Positions 28,495 through 37,060 of a DNA stretch of 64,000 nucleotides are shown piece by piece (within the stretch, counting starts at the first letter, position 1; each line of letters opens with the position of its first letter). The position numbers and the translations under genes were made by a program. The notes under the pieces are model-generated. The model was not told the DNA's origin. It ran no database searches and was given only the letters and a program-made list of their open reading frames with translations. This DNA is from Pseudomonas kribbensis. GTDB lineage: Bacteria; Pseudomonadota; Gammaproteobacteria; Pseudomonadales; Pseudomonadaceae. Where the stretch lies: the NCBI RefSeq assembly GCF_003352185.1, contig NZ_CP029608.1, forward strand, positions 2,418,001-2,482,000. Reading direction: 5' to 3'.

Positions 28495-28863
28495 TCAGCC
28501 ATTGGTCGTGGCTCTGCAATCTCTGCGCATGTCATCGTTTTTGATGTTCTGGCAGCCACCCCGACCTTGTTGTGCCCTGCACAAGTTACGCAGGTCATCG
28601 TCGTGAATGTTCGTGCAGCTGTCGATGCCTCTCTTGCCTTTGCAGAGGTTGCGCTGATCATCGTCGCGGATATTCCCACAGCTATCGCTACCTTCGGCTT
28701 CGGATTTGCAGGCGTTGCGCATGTCATCATTTTTGATGTTCTGGCAGCCGCCCCAGCCTTCCTTGGCCTTGCAATAGTTGCGTTGGTCATCGTCTTTGAT
28801 GTTTTCACAACCGGCGTGTGCGTAGCCACTCAACATCAATAACATCACGAGAATCAGTCTCAT
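28495..28863 (-). CDS. secreted five-repeat cysteine protein
   Basis: A 122-residue protein with a clear signal peptide (MRLILVMLLMLSGYAHA, cleavage after residue 17). The mature part is five tandem units of about 21 residues, each C-x-N-I-x-(D/N)-D-(D/M/L)-x-R-x-x-C with cysteines exactly 12 apart: C19/C31, C40/C52, C62/C74, C83/C95, C104/C116. The ten cysteines probably form one disulfide per unit in the periplasm. The acidic patches could bind metal. It lies 165 bp upstream of the three-paralogue operon on the same strand. No known function. Confidence 0.75.
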   Translation of the reverse strand: MRLILVMLLMLSGYAHAGCENIKDDDQRNYCKAKEGWGGCQNIKNDDMRNACKSEAEGSDSCGNIRDDDQRNLCKGKRGIDSCTNIHDDDLRNLCRAQQGRGGCQNIKNDDMRRDCRATTNG

Positions 28864-29106
28864 CGGGGTACTTCCATGATTGTCAGGAAACAGCCTGACG
28901 CTGAGCGGTGCCGTATGCCTGAAGGCAAACAGCGATATCGCATTGACATCATTTTAAAGAAAAGTTCATGGACGGCCTATGTGCAGGGCGGAAATTTTGG
29001 AGCGTCTCCGGACGTTGATGGGTGCAGTTCAGTTGATTTTTGATTTGCCATGGCGGGGTGAATCCGTGAAGGTATACATGAAACAGTTTGTAACGCCTCG
29101 CCAGGG

Positions 29107-29508
29107 ATGGACCCGCGCATGATTCAGATCGGCAGCCGCAACAACGCCCCCACGCCGCAGCACAAAACCCAGGATATCTACATCTTCAGCATCGACCTGT
29201 CCCGACCGGCGACGCCGTTCTGTTTCGAGCAATCGATTGGCGGCGGGCATGTCGAACAGGGTGGTGCGCGGTGGCTGGCACTGGATGAGCTGGATGGCTG
29301 GCCCGGGGAGTGGCGCGAGCATTTGAAGAAGGCCAATTGCGCGTGGGTGGCCGAGTTGCTGGATGCGCATCCGGGAGAGAGTCAGGCTGATCTGGTCTCG
29401 CTGATTCTCCAGCGCTACGCCGAGCCGGCGCAGCCGACCGGGCGTTTGCAGGCAATCGGGCGCTGGTTCAAGCGTCATTTCTATATTGGCGGCCGGTACG
29501 GCGTCTGA
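29107..29508 (+). CDS. hypothetical protein, 133 aa
   Basis: A soluble protein without signal peptide. Two in-frame ATGs (29107 and 29119) are possible; the AGGGA at 29103 suits the second better, giving 129 residues. The text DIYIFSIDLSRPATPFCFEQSI is strand-like, and the C-terminal half is helical and basic (GRWFKRHF). It ends 16 bp before the HD-domain gene and is probably co-transcribed with it. I do not recognise a family. Confidence 0.55.
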   Translation: MDPRMIQIGSRNNAPTPQHKTQDIYIFSIDLSRPATPFCFEQSIGGGHVEQGGARWLALDELDGWPGEWREHLKKANCAWVAELLDAHPGESQADLVSLILQRYAEPAQPTGRLQAIGRWFKRHFYIGGRYGV

Positions 29509-29524
29509 CCCGAGGTTTCCCCCT

Positions 29525-29947
29525 ATGACCCAGACTCTGGAACGCGCCATCGCCATTGCCGCCACAGCCCACGCAGGGCAGGTAGACAAGGGTGGTGCGC
29601 CGTACATTTTGCATCCGCTGAAAGTCATGCTGCGCATGAGCAGCCTGGAAGAACGCATCGTCGCGGTGCTGCACGATGTGGTCGAGGATTGCGGCATCAG
29701 CCTGGATGATTTGCGCAAGGAAGGCTTCAGCGAAGCCGTGCTGTCAGCCATCGAATCGGTGACCAAAGTGCCCGGCGAGTCCTACGAGGACTTCGTCGAG
29801 CGCGCCGCGCAGAACCCGATCGGGCGGGTGGTGAAACTGGCGGATCTGGAAGAGAACAGCGACCTGTCGCGGATTGCCTCGCCGAGCTGGGAGGATCTGG
29901 AGCGGATCGAAAAGTATCGGCGGGCGATTGGACGGTTGCGCGCCTGA
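29525..29947 (+). CDS. stand-alone HD-domain protein, (p)ppGpp-hydrolase-like
   Basis: A 140-residue protein with the SpoT/MESH1-type HD pattern: H16 in TAHAGQVDKGGAPYILHP, H50-D51 in AVLHDVVED, and KLADLEENSD at about residues 103-112 corresponding to the KLAD motif of RelA/SpoT hydrolase domains. There is no synthetase, TGS or ACT domain, so it would be a small alarmone-hydrolase-like enzyme. The LEENSD text differs from the usual RLHN after KLAD, so the substrate may differ. The start at 29525 is used because the longer frame begins inside the preceding gene. Confidence 0.8.
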   Translation: MTQTLERAIAIAATAHAGQVDKGGAPYILHPLKVMLRMSSLEERIVAVLHDVVEDCGISLDDLRKEGFSEAVLSAIESVTKVPGESYEDFVERAAQNPIGRVVKLADLEENSDLSRIASPSWEDLERIEKYRRAIGRLRA

Positions 29948-29975
29948 CGTCATTTGAATAGCCAGGAAGGCGACC

Positions 29976-30995
29976 ATGAAATCCATTCTGTGTCTGTTGA
30001 TCGCTGCCGGATTCGGCGCGCTGTTGCAGTTCGAGGGCGTGCCCCACGGGTTGCTGTTGGGCTCGATCCTGGTTACGGCACTTGCCGCTACCAAGTTCAG
30101 TTTTTCACCCAGGACCCCATATGGCTTGGGTTACATCCAGGTCACTCTCGGCATCGCCACAGGCTTGATGTTCGAGGCCTGGGACAGTGCGACCGTCTCG
30201 ACAATGCTGCCAAGCCTCGGCCTGTTGCTGCTGTGCCTGACAGTACAAGTGGCGCTGTCCGCCTGGTGGCTGGCGCGCGGGGCAGGGTGGAATCGCACTG
30301 ATGCCCTGCTGGCGGTCTATCCGGGAGCGCTGGCGGCGGTGTTTGATTTGCTGGAATCGCATCAAGCGTCGAGCAAGGTCATCATCGTGCATTTGATGCG
30401 TTTGCTGCTGATCACGGTGCTGGTGAGTTTGCTGATTCCCGGCCAAGCAGCGGTCGCGGTTGCCGAGGTCGATCCGCTGTCCACGGGCATGGCGTTGACC
30501 GTGTTCTCGCTGATTGTTTCGAGCATTGTGGTCGGTCGATTGCTGCTGGCGATTGGCGTGCCGGCGCCGTTCATGTTGACGGCGATTATCCTGACGGCCG
30601 TGTTCTTGAAATCGGGATGGCTGCACGGTTTTCACATGCCGGACTGGAGCCTGAATCTGGCGGCGTTGATTCTCGGTGTGCGGATCGGCTCACGCTTCCA
30701 GGGCCTTGGTCTTGCGGAACTGGGACGTCATGGCCGCACCGCACTGGTGTCGGTGGGTTTGATGATTCTGGTTGCGGCGGGGTTCGCCGAAGTGGCGGCG
30801 CGGTTGTTGGGGAGTGATGCGTTGTCGCTGTGGCTGGCCTACATGCCGGGGGCAATCGAGACCATTGCCATCGTGGCGTTTGGGGGCGGGTTGAACGTGG
30901 TGTTTATCCTGACTCACCATCTGGTGCGGATGGTGGTGCTGCACTTTGCGCCGGCGTTGCTGGTGCAGGTGCGTAGAGCGCGGGAAGAGGTTTGA
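29976..30995 (+). CDS. AbrB-family membrane protein (COG3180/PF05145)
   Basis: A 339-residue protein of roughly ten hydrophobic helices. Text such as GLGYIQVTLGIATGLMF, WLARGAGWNRTDALLAVYPGALAAV and AYMPGAIETIAIVAFG is typical of the family often called 'AbrB family transcriptional regulator' in databases; despite the name it is an integral membrane protein, probably a transporter. It starts 28 bp after the HD gene. Confidence 0.8.
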   Translation: MKSILCLLIAAGFGALLQFEGVPHGLLLGSILVTALAATKFSFSPRTPYGLGYIQVTLGIATGLMFEAWDSATVSTMLPSLGLLLLCLTVQVALSAWWLARGAGWNRTDALLAVYPGALAAVFDLLESHQASSKVIIVHLMRLLLITVLVSLLIPGQAAVAVAEVDPLSTGMALTVFSLIVSSIVVGRLLLAIGVPAPFMLTAIILTAVFLKSGWLHGFHMPDWSLNLAALILGVRIGSRFQGLGLAELGRHGRTALVSVGLMILVAAGFAEVAARLLGSDALSLWLAYMPGAIETIAIVAFGGGLNVVFILTHHLVRMVVLHFAPALLVQVRRAREEV

Positions 30996-31034
30996 TCGGT
31001 GCACCGTTTACTTTTTTGTGTCTTGAGGTAGGTC

Positions 31035-31292
31035 ATGGGGTCATGGGTTCGGTGCAAATGTGATGAGCTGGTTCACAAAAACTGGTATTGCGGGACGGGT
31101 GTATCTCTGGTGGCTTCAGAGGATGCGCTTGATCTGCCGGATGGAAATGCAATGTCCGCCCATCAACTCGTCGACAAGCTGTTTGCAGAGTCCGACATGC
31201 TTCTCAGGTGCTGGAATTGCTCTCGGATCATTTTGTTGAACGAGCGGGGCGGGGAGTTTGTCGTCAAGTTCTTCGCGCCCGAAGAAGATTGA
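31035..31292 (+). CDS. small cysteine-containing hypothetical protein, 85 aa
   Basis: A short protein with CKC near the N terminus, a middle Cys in WYCGTG, and CWNC at about residue 60, which could form a zinc or Fe-S site. It ends acidic (APEED). It starts 39 bp after the AbrB-type gene. GC content is lower than that of its neighbours. No family recognised; the annotation rests on coding appearance and the paired cysteines. Confidence 0.5.
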   Translation: MGSWVRCKCDELVHKNWYCGTGVSLVASEDALDLPDGNAMSAHQLVDKLFAESDMLLRCWNCSRIILLNERGGEFVVKFFAPEED

Positions 31293-31656
31293 TCTGTTGT
31301 GACGTGATTGTGAGCCTGGGCTGCCTGGCAGCCGACAGGAAAACACGAGATAAGGCAATTAGAGGTGCGCCGCAAATCCTTCACCACGTGCTGGCGGCGT
31401 CGGTGTGAATCACGCATGCCCCAACGCAATCGCAAACGACACGACGATCATGCACGCAAACGCAAAATTGAGATTCATGAGTTGTTCATCCTGAGCCTTG
31501 TTGAAGTGGTGCCATTGTGAACAGGCTGAAAGCAAAGAAAAAATTCGGCTTCATGATTTCAAAGATCGAAACAATTGATATCAGCCGGTTTGTGTTTGGC
31601 AGATGCATTGGTTAGGCTCGCCAAACCTGCAACTACAAGCACAAACAGGCAAAACC
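31293..31656. other. 364-bp intergenic stretch
   Basis: It lies between the small Cys protein and the DeoR-type gene. It holds one candidate tiny minus-strand ORF (31410-31478, listed separately) and an AT-rich segment at about 31530-31600 that probably contains the promoter of the DeoR gene. Nothing else was recognised. Confidence 0.5.
31410..31478 (-). CDS. candidate 22-aa hydrophobic membrane peptide
   Basis: Reads MNLNF, FACMIVVSFAIALG and HA: one short hydrophobic helix with a few polar ends, as in bacterial small membrane proteins. AGGA lies 10 bases before the ATG. Too short for coding statistics; the call depends on the helix and ribosome site only. Confidence 0.35.
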   Translation of the reverse strand: MNLNFAFACMIVVSFAIALGHA

Positions 31657-32442
31657 ATGCACGATCATTCCGCTTCCGAGCTTCCCTCCCTGCGTCGGCA
31701 GAAAATCCTGCTAATCCTCGAACGTGACGGCAAGGTCATGGCGTCCGAGTTGAGCCAGCACTTTGCGGTGTCCGAAGACACCATCCGTCGCGATCTGGCG
31801 GAGCTGGACAATGCCGGGCTGGTGCAGCGGGTGCATGGCGGGGCGCTGCCGCGACCGAAGGACACTGGCAAGGATTACTTCACGCGGATCAGTGAAACCG
31901 ACGAGGTGAAAACCAGCCTCGCGCAGCTGGCGGCCGGACGGGTGAAGGACGGTCAGATCGTGCTGTTTGATTCCGGCACCACCACCTTGCAGATCGCCCG
32001 TTCGTTGCCCTCGGATATTTCGATCACTGCTGTGACCACATCACCGATGACGGCGATCACCCTGGCGGAATACAAGGGGATCAAGGTGATTCTGGCGGGC
32101 GGGCAGTTGAATCTGGCGACAATGTCGGTCAGTGGCCACGAGACGGTGCGACTGCTGCAAAGCATCAAGGCTGACCTGTTGTTCACCGGGGTGTGTGCGA
32201 TTCATCCGGAGGTGGGGTTGAGTTCGCTGTATTTCGATGAAGTGCCGGTGAAGCAGGCGTTGTTCGACAGTGCGGCACAAGTGATTGCCGTGACCACCGC
32301 CGACAAGCTGGGGGCGGTGGAGCCGTTTGTGGTGGCGCCGTGCAGCCGGGTGCATACGTTGATTACCGAGCGGCATCTGGCGTCGGGCAGTGCCGAGGAT
32401 TATCGGCGGTTGGGGATTGAGGTTGAACAGCTGCAGGATTGA
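31657..32442 (+). CDS. DeoR/GlpR-family transcriptional regulator
   Basis: A 261-residue regulator. The N-terminal DeoR HTH (QKILLILERDGKVMASELSQHF, then SEDTIRRDLAELDNAGLVQRVHGGAL) is followed by the sugar-phosphate isomerase-like sensor domain with FDSGTTTLQIA. Such proteins usually sense phosphorylated sugars. The start at 31657 is preferred to an upstream in-frame ATG at 31603. It converges on the oxidase/synthetase pair on the other strand; no sugar gene is adjacent, so its target is unclear. Confidence 0.88.
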   Translation: MHDHSASELPSLRRQKILLILERDGKVMASELSQHFAVSEDTIRRDLAELDNAGLVQRVHGGALPRPKDTGKDYFTRISETDEVKTSLAQLAAGRVKDGQIVLFDSGTTTLQIARSLPSDISITAVTTSPMTAITLAEYKGIKVILAGGQLNLATMSVSGHETVRLLQSIKADLLFTGVCAIHPEVGLSSLYFDEVPVKQALFDSAAQVIAVTTADKLGAVEPFVVAPCSRVHTLITERHLASGSAEDYRRLGIEVEQLQD

Positions 32443-32469
32443 GATTTTGTGGTGAGGTTAAAGGCCTCT

Positions 32470-32523
32470 TCGCCAGCAGGCTGGCTCCCACAGTAGATCG
32501 TGTGGGAGCCAGTCTGCTGGCGA
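32470..32523. repeat. REP-type palindrome
   Basis: Two 23-base arms (32470-32492 and 32501-32523) form a near-perfect hairpin built around GGCTCCCACA/TGTGGGAGCC. This is the intergenic GTGGGAGC-type REP of fluorescent pseudomonads. It lies between the convergent DeoR and oxidase genes and may act as a terminator. A related element is at 46897-46964. Confidence 0.8.
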
Positions 32524-32537
32524 TGGGGCCCGTTCAA

Positions 32538-33821
32538 TCAGCGCAGTTTTTCCAGCATCTGGTAGTACCACATCCCCGCCGCCAGCATCGGATTCCCCAG
32601 TAGATCCCCCATCGGCACGCGAATGTGCGAGCACGCGGCAAACGTGTCGAACTGCTGCATCTGCCCGGTGATCGCGCGGCTCATGATTTCGCCCATGATG
32701 TGGGTCGTGGCGATGCCATGGCCGGAGTAGCCCTGGCAATACCAGACGTTGTCCGAGAGCTTGCCCAGTTGCGGAATGCGGTTGATGACGATGCCCATCG
32801 CGCAGCTCCACTGGTAGTCGATCTTCACCCCTTTGAGCGCCGGGAAAGTCTGTTCGATGCACGGGCGCAGTTCGCCGGCGATGTCCCGTGAGTCCTTGCC
32901 GCTGTAGTTGGCGCCGCCGCCGAACAGCAGGCGGCCGTCGGCGGTGAGGCGGTAGTAGTCGAGGACGAAGCGGCAGTCGTAAACGGCGAGGTCTTCGGGG
33001 TTGATCTGCCGGGCCAGATCCCCCAGCGGCTCGGTGGTGACGATGCCGCCCATGGCCGGGAAGATCTTGCCCTTGAGCTGGCCAGGTTCGAGCTTGTGGT
33101 AGACATCGCCGGCCAGCAGCACCTGATTGGCGTCGATCCGGCCATGGGCCGTGCGAACGCCCGGGCTATCGCCGTGGATAATCTCCAGCACTTCGCTGTT
33201 TTCGAAGATCAGCGCGCCGAGGCTTTCCGCCGCCCGCGCCTCGCCGATGCACAGGTTGAGCGGGTGCAGGTGCATGTTGCGGGTGTTCTTGATTGCGCCG
33301 TGATAGAGGTCGCTTTGCAGCAGGTCGCGCACCTGGCTGCGGTCGAGCAGGCTGACTTCATCGCCCATGCCGCGACGCACGGCTTCGTCGTAATCGCTGC
33401 GCAAACCGGCCATGTGGCTCGGCTTGTAGGCCGCGTGCAAGTGGCCGTGTTTCAGGTCGCACTCGATCCCGTATTTTTCGACGCGCTGTTTGATGATTTC
33501 GTGGCCGCGCCAGCGCAGGTGCCAGATGAAATCGTCGACCTCATCGCCCAAGGTGTTGCGCATCTGCTTGCGCATCGCACCATCGCCGGACAGGCTGCCG
33601 GTCACCTGTCCGCCATTGCGCCCGGTGGCGCCCCAACCGATCTTGTGGCTTTCGACGATGGCGACTTTCAGGCCTTTCTCGGCGAGTTCCACTGCAGTGG
33701 CGACGCCGGTGAAACCGCCGCCGATGATCACCACATCGACCTTGTGCCGGCCTTGCAGGGTCGGGTAGTCGGTGTCGCGGTTGAGGGTCGCGGTGTAGTA
33801 GGAATTGCTGCGTTCAGTCAT
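32538..33821 (-). CDS. FAD-dependent oxidoreductase, PuuB-like paralogue
   Basis: A 427-residue DAO-family oxidase with the ADP-binding motif VVIIGGGFTGVATAVELAEKG and GWGATGRNGGQ. It is the same length as PuuB at 19925 and has the same N-terminal SYYTAT pattern. It lies 33 bp downstream of a glutamine-synthetase-like gene, so the two probably act in sequence on a gamma-glutamylated amine. The amine is unknown. The start at 33821 (MTERSN) is preferred to an upstream ATG at 33833. Confidence 0.88.
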   Translation of the reverse strand: MTERSNSYYTATLNRDTDYPTLQGRHKVDVVIIGGGFTGVATAVELAEKGLKVAIVESHKIGWGATGRNGGQVTGSLSGDGAMRKQMRNTLGDEVDDFIWHLRWRGHEIIKQRVEKYGIECDLKHGHLHAAYKPSHMAGLRSDYDEAVRRGMGDEVSLLDRSQVRDLLQSDLYHGAIKNTRNMHLHPLNLCIGEARAAESLGALIFENSEVLEIIHGDSPGVRTAHGRIDANQVLLAGDVYHKLEPGQLKGKIFPAMGGIVTTEPLGDLARQINPEDLAVYDCRFVLDYYRLTADGRLLFGGGANYSGKDSRDIAGELRPCIEQTFPALKGVKIDYQWSCAMGIVINRIPQLGKLSDNVWYCQGYSGHGIATTHIMGEIMSRAITGQMQQFDTFAACSHIRVPMGDLLGNPMLAAGMWYYQMLEKLR

Positions 33822-33854
33822 GTCGGTATCCAAGGCAAAAAGAGGAAAAAGGGA

Positions 33855-35219
33855 TCAGGCTTCGGTCAGGTACCAGCGCCAGTCCTGCTCACCCACTTCA
33901 GCCATGAACTGCCGGTATTCCGCACGCTTCACCGCCAGATACACCCCGAGAAATTCCTGCCCCAGCGCATCCCTTGCCCACGCTGATTTTTCCAGTGCGG
34001 TGAGCGAGGTCAGCCAGTCAGTCGGCAGCAATTCCTTCGCCTGCGCATAGCCATTGCCTTGCACCGGTTCGCCCGGATCGATGTCTTCTTTTATCCCGCG
34101 ATGAATGCCCGCGAGGATCGCCGCAGCCGCCAGATACGGGTTGGCATCGGCGCCGCAGATGCGGTGTTCGATGTGCCGGGTGTTGGCCGGGCCGCCGGGC
34201 ACGCGCAGGCTGACGGTGCGGTTGTCGACGCCCCAGGTCGGCGCCAGTGGCGCATAGCTGTTGGCCTGGAAGCGGCGGTAGGAGTTGGCGTTGGGGCAGA
34301 ACAGCAGCAGCGAATCGAGCAGGGACGCGAGCATCCCGCCAATCGCGGTACGCAGCAGCGGGGTGCCGGCCGGATCCTCGGAGGCAAACAGATTGTGCCC
34401 TTCGGAGTCGGCGAGGCTGACGTGCATGTGCATGCCGGTGCCCGCCAGATCATCGAAGGGTTTGGCCATGAAAGTCACTTGCATGCCGTGCTTGTGCGCC
34501 ACGGCCTTGACCAGTCGTTTGTAGCGCACGGCCTGGTCCATCGCCTCCAGCGCATCGCCGTGTTCAAGGGTGATTTCCACCTGGCCCGGCGCGTATTCCG
34601 AGATCGCCGTGCGCGCCGGAATGCCGTGCAGTTTGCAGGCGCTGTAGAGGTCGGCGAGGAACGGTTCGATCTGCTCCAGCTCACGCAAACCGTAGACCTG
34701 GGTGTGCCTCGGTCGACCGCCGTCGGCATCCAGCGCCGGTTGCGGGCGACCGTTGTGATCGCGTTTCGCGTCGAGCAGATAGAACTCCAGCTCGCAGGCC
34801 ATCACCGGGTGATAACCCTCGTCCTTGAGGGCGTCGATGACCTTGATCAGCAGGTGACGCGGATCGGCAATGCTCGCCGGCATGCCTTGTTCCGGGTGCA
34901 TGCTGACCTGCACCGCAGCAGTCGGAATCTGCCGCCACGGCAGGCGCACCAGACTGCCTTCCAGCGGGTAGGCGCGGCAGTCGATGTCGCCGACGTCCCA
35001 CACCAGACCGGAGTTTTCCACGTCCTCGCCGTGCACGGTCAGGCCGAGGATGGTGCTTGGCAGCGGGCGTCCGCTTTCGTACACGGCGAGCAGTTCTTCA
35101 CGGTGCAACAGCTTGCCGCGCGGCACGCCGTTGGCGTCGAGGATGAACAGCTCGATCATGTCGATGTCGGGGTTCTGATCCAGAAAATTGCGTGCGTCTT
35201 CAATGGCTGCGAATTTCAT
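33855..35219 (-). CDS. glutamine synthetase-family gamma-glutamylamine ligase
   Basis: A 454-residue protein of the PuuA-like branch, with ACELEFYLLDAKR, GTGMHMHVSLADSEG and RICGADANPYLAAAAILAG. It starts IEDARNFLDQNPDIDMIELF, the same layout as PuuA at 16928. Paired with the oxidase downstream, it likely forms a second gamma-glutamyl amine pathway without its own aldehyde dehydrogenase or hydrolase. Substrates of such paralogues include ethanolamine, isopropylamine and polyamines, so the ligand is open. Confidence 0.88.
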   Translation of the reverse strand: MKFAAIEDARNFLDQNPDIDMIELFILDANGVPRGKLLHREELLAVYESGRPLPSTILGLTVHGEDVENSGLVWDVGDIDCRAYPLEGSLVRLPWRQIPTAAVQVSMHPEQGMPASIADPRHLLIKVIDALKDEGYHPVMACELEFYLLDAKRDHNGRPQPALDADGGRPRHTQVYGLRELEQIEPFLADLYSACKLHGIPARTAISEYAPGQVEITLEHGDALEAMDQAVRYKRLVKAVAHKHGMQVTFMAKPFDDLAGTGMHMHVSLADSEGHNLFASEDPAGTPLLRTAIGGMLASLLDSLLLFCPNANSYRRFQANSYAPLAPTWGVDNRTVSLRVPGGPANTRHIEHRICGADANPYLAAAAILAGIHRGIKEDIDPGEPVQGNGYAQAKELLPTDWLTSLTALEKSAWARDALGQEFLGVYLAVKRAEYRQFMAEVGEQDWRWYLTEA

Positions 35220-35642
35220 AATCAATCACTCACGATGGCGCCGCACAGGCGCGCAGATTCGGGCCGGACGCAGCTCGGCAAAAGGCGCGGGCGTCCTGGC
35301 AGGGATATCGAAAAAAGAGGGGGAGCTGTCGCGATTTTTAGCGGCGCGATCAGACGGGCAGGCAGATATCCGGCGGGCGTGCGGAGTGACGCAGCTTGGA
35401 ACGGCTCAGGGCCATGGGGAGATTGACGATGCGATTCATGCGCGGCCCCTGTGAAGGAGGGCGCACAGTGCAGAGACGTTCAACGATTCTGATTGTTGTA
35501 GTGACGTGCTCATGACGCGTGTTTCCGTTGGCGGAAAACGTCGGCGGCGGGAGTGTCCCGCCATGCCGGTGTGGCTGGATAGTAAGGGGGAAGTCCGGGA
35601 TAAGTAAACGCCTGATTCCGATGCACGCGGCAAGCTACCGGC
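35220..35642. other. 423-bp intergenic region upstream of the second synthetase
   Basis: It lies between the chrA stop and the start of the synthetase gene, both minus strand, so it should carry the promoter of the synthetase/oxidase pair. A minus-strand 29-codon ORF (35350-35439, MNRIVNLPMALSRSK at its start) has an AGGGG upstream and might be a small peptide or leader, but evidence is thin. No repeat or RNA gene recognised. Confidence 0.4.
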
Positions 35643-37001
35643 TCAGCGCAACAGATGAAACCCCAGCCCGACGAGGGCGCAAACGATCAACACCTCGATC
35701 ACCCCGCGCTTGAAAACAAACAGCCCGAGGGTGGCGGCGAGGGCGAGCAACAGCGCAAAAAAATCAGGCGGTGCGGCAAAACCCTTGGGCCAGAACACGT
35801 GGTATGCAAAGAAACACGCCAGATTGAGGATCACCCCGACCACGGCAGCGGTGATCGCCGTCAGCGGTGCGGTGAACTTCAATTCGTTGTGGGTCGACTC
35901 CACCAATGGTCCGCCGGCGAGGATGAACAGGAACGAAGGCAGGAAGGTGAACCAGGTCACCAGCGTCGCGGCCAGCGCACCGGCGGCAAACGCATGTTCC
36001 GGGCCGAACGTCGGTTGCACGTAAGCGCCGACAAACCCGACGAACGCCACCACCATGATCAGCGGCCCCGGCGTGGTTTCGCCCAGGGCCAGTCCGTCGA
36101 TCATCTGCGTCGGCGTCAGCCAGCCGTAATGCCCGACCGCGCCCTGATACACGTAGGGCAGCACCGCATAAGCGCCGCCGAACGTCAGCAATGCCGCTTT
36201 GGTGAAGAACCAGCCCATCTGGGTGAAGGTGCCGTCCCAGCCGAACAGCGCCGTCAGCAGCGCCATTGGCAGACACCACAGCAACCCGCCGATCAGTACC
36301 AGACGCAACAGCCTCGGAAGGCTGAATCGCGCATGTTCGGGTGGCGGGGTGTCGTCATCGATGAGTGCCGGGCCGAAGGACTTTTCGCTGCCTCGATGAC
36401 CGCCATTGTTGAACCGCTGAGGCGCCCAGCGTCCGCCGAAATAGCCGATCACTGCCGCACCAAGCACGATCAGCGGAAACGGCACGTTGAAGGCGAAAAT
36501 CGCCACGAACGCCGCTCCGGCAATTACCCACAACCAGCCATTTTTCAAGGCTCGCGAGCCGATGCGATGGGCCGCGTGCAACACAATCGCGGTCACCGCC
36601 GGTTTGATCCCGTAAAACACCCCGGCCACCACCGGTACGTCGCCAAACGCGATGTACACCCACGACAGGACAATCAGAATCAGCAGCGACGGCAGCACAA
36701 ACAGCGCCCCGGCCAGCACACCGCCACGGGTTCGGTGCAGCAGCCAGCCGATGTAGGTCGCCAGTTGCTGGGCCTCGGGGCCGGGCAGCAACATGCAGTA
36801 GTTGAGCGCGTGCAGAAAGCGCCGTTCGGAAATCCAGCGCCGGCGCTCCACCAGTTCCTGATGCATGATCGCGATCTGCCCGGCGGGGCCGCCGAAGCCG
36901 ATGCAGCCGAGTTTGAGCCAGAAGGGCCAGGCCTGGCGCAGGCTGACAGGCTGGGAGTGAGGCAAGTCCTCGGGGGGCGTTGTGCTCAAGTGCGGCTCCA
37001 C
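35643..37001 (-). CDS. chrA: chromate transporter family protein ChrA
   Basis: A 452-residue membrane protein made of two CHR domains. The first has FGGPAGQIAIMHQELV and LPGPEAQQLATYIGWLLH; the second has FGGAYAVLPYVYQGAV and GETTPGPLIMVVAFVGFVG. This is the two-domain ChrA form that exports chromate. A GTG start is used because no ATG lies near. It is 59 bp behind moaE on the same strand and could be read with the Mo-cofactor genes; chromate and molybdate are similar oxyanions, but a functional link is only a suggestion. Confidence 0.85.
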   Translation of the reverse strand: MEPHLSTTPPEDLPHSQPVSLRQAWPFWLKLGCIGFGGPAGQIAIMHQELVERRRWISERRFLHALNYCMLLPGPEAQQLATYIGWLLHRTRGGVLAGALFVLPSLLILIVLSWVYIAFGDVPVVAGVFYGIKPAVTAIVLHAAHRIGSRALKNGWLWVIAGAAFVAIFAFNVPFPLIVLGAAVIGYFGGRWAPQRFNNGGHRGSEKSFGPALIDDDTPPPEHARFSLPRLLRLVLIGGLLWCLPMALLTALFGWDGTFTQMGWFFTKAALLTFGGAYAVLPYVYQGAVGHYGWLTPTQMIDGLALGETTPGPLIMVVAFVGFVGAYVQPTFGPEHAFAAGALAATLVTWFTFLPSFLFILAGGPLVESTHNELKFTAPLTAITAAVVGVILNLACFFAYHVFWPKGFAAPPDFFALLLALAATLGLFVFKRGVIEVLIVCALVGLGFHLLR

Positions 37002-37060
37002 GATCCAATCGGTGCGAGCCGCTATCTAATCAGGCTTTTGTTGCAGCCGACAGTGCCCCG

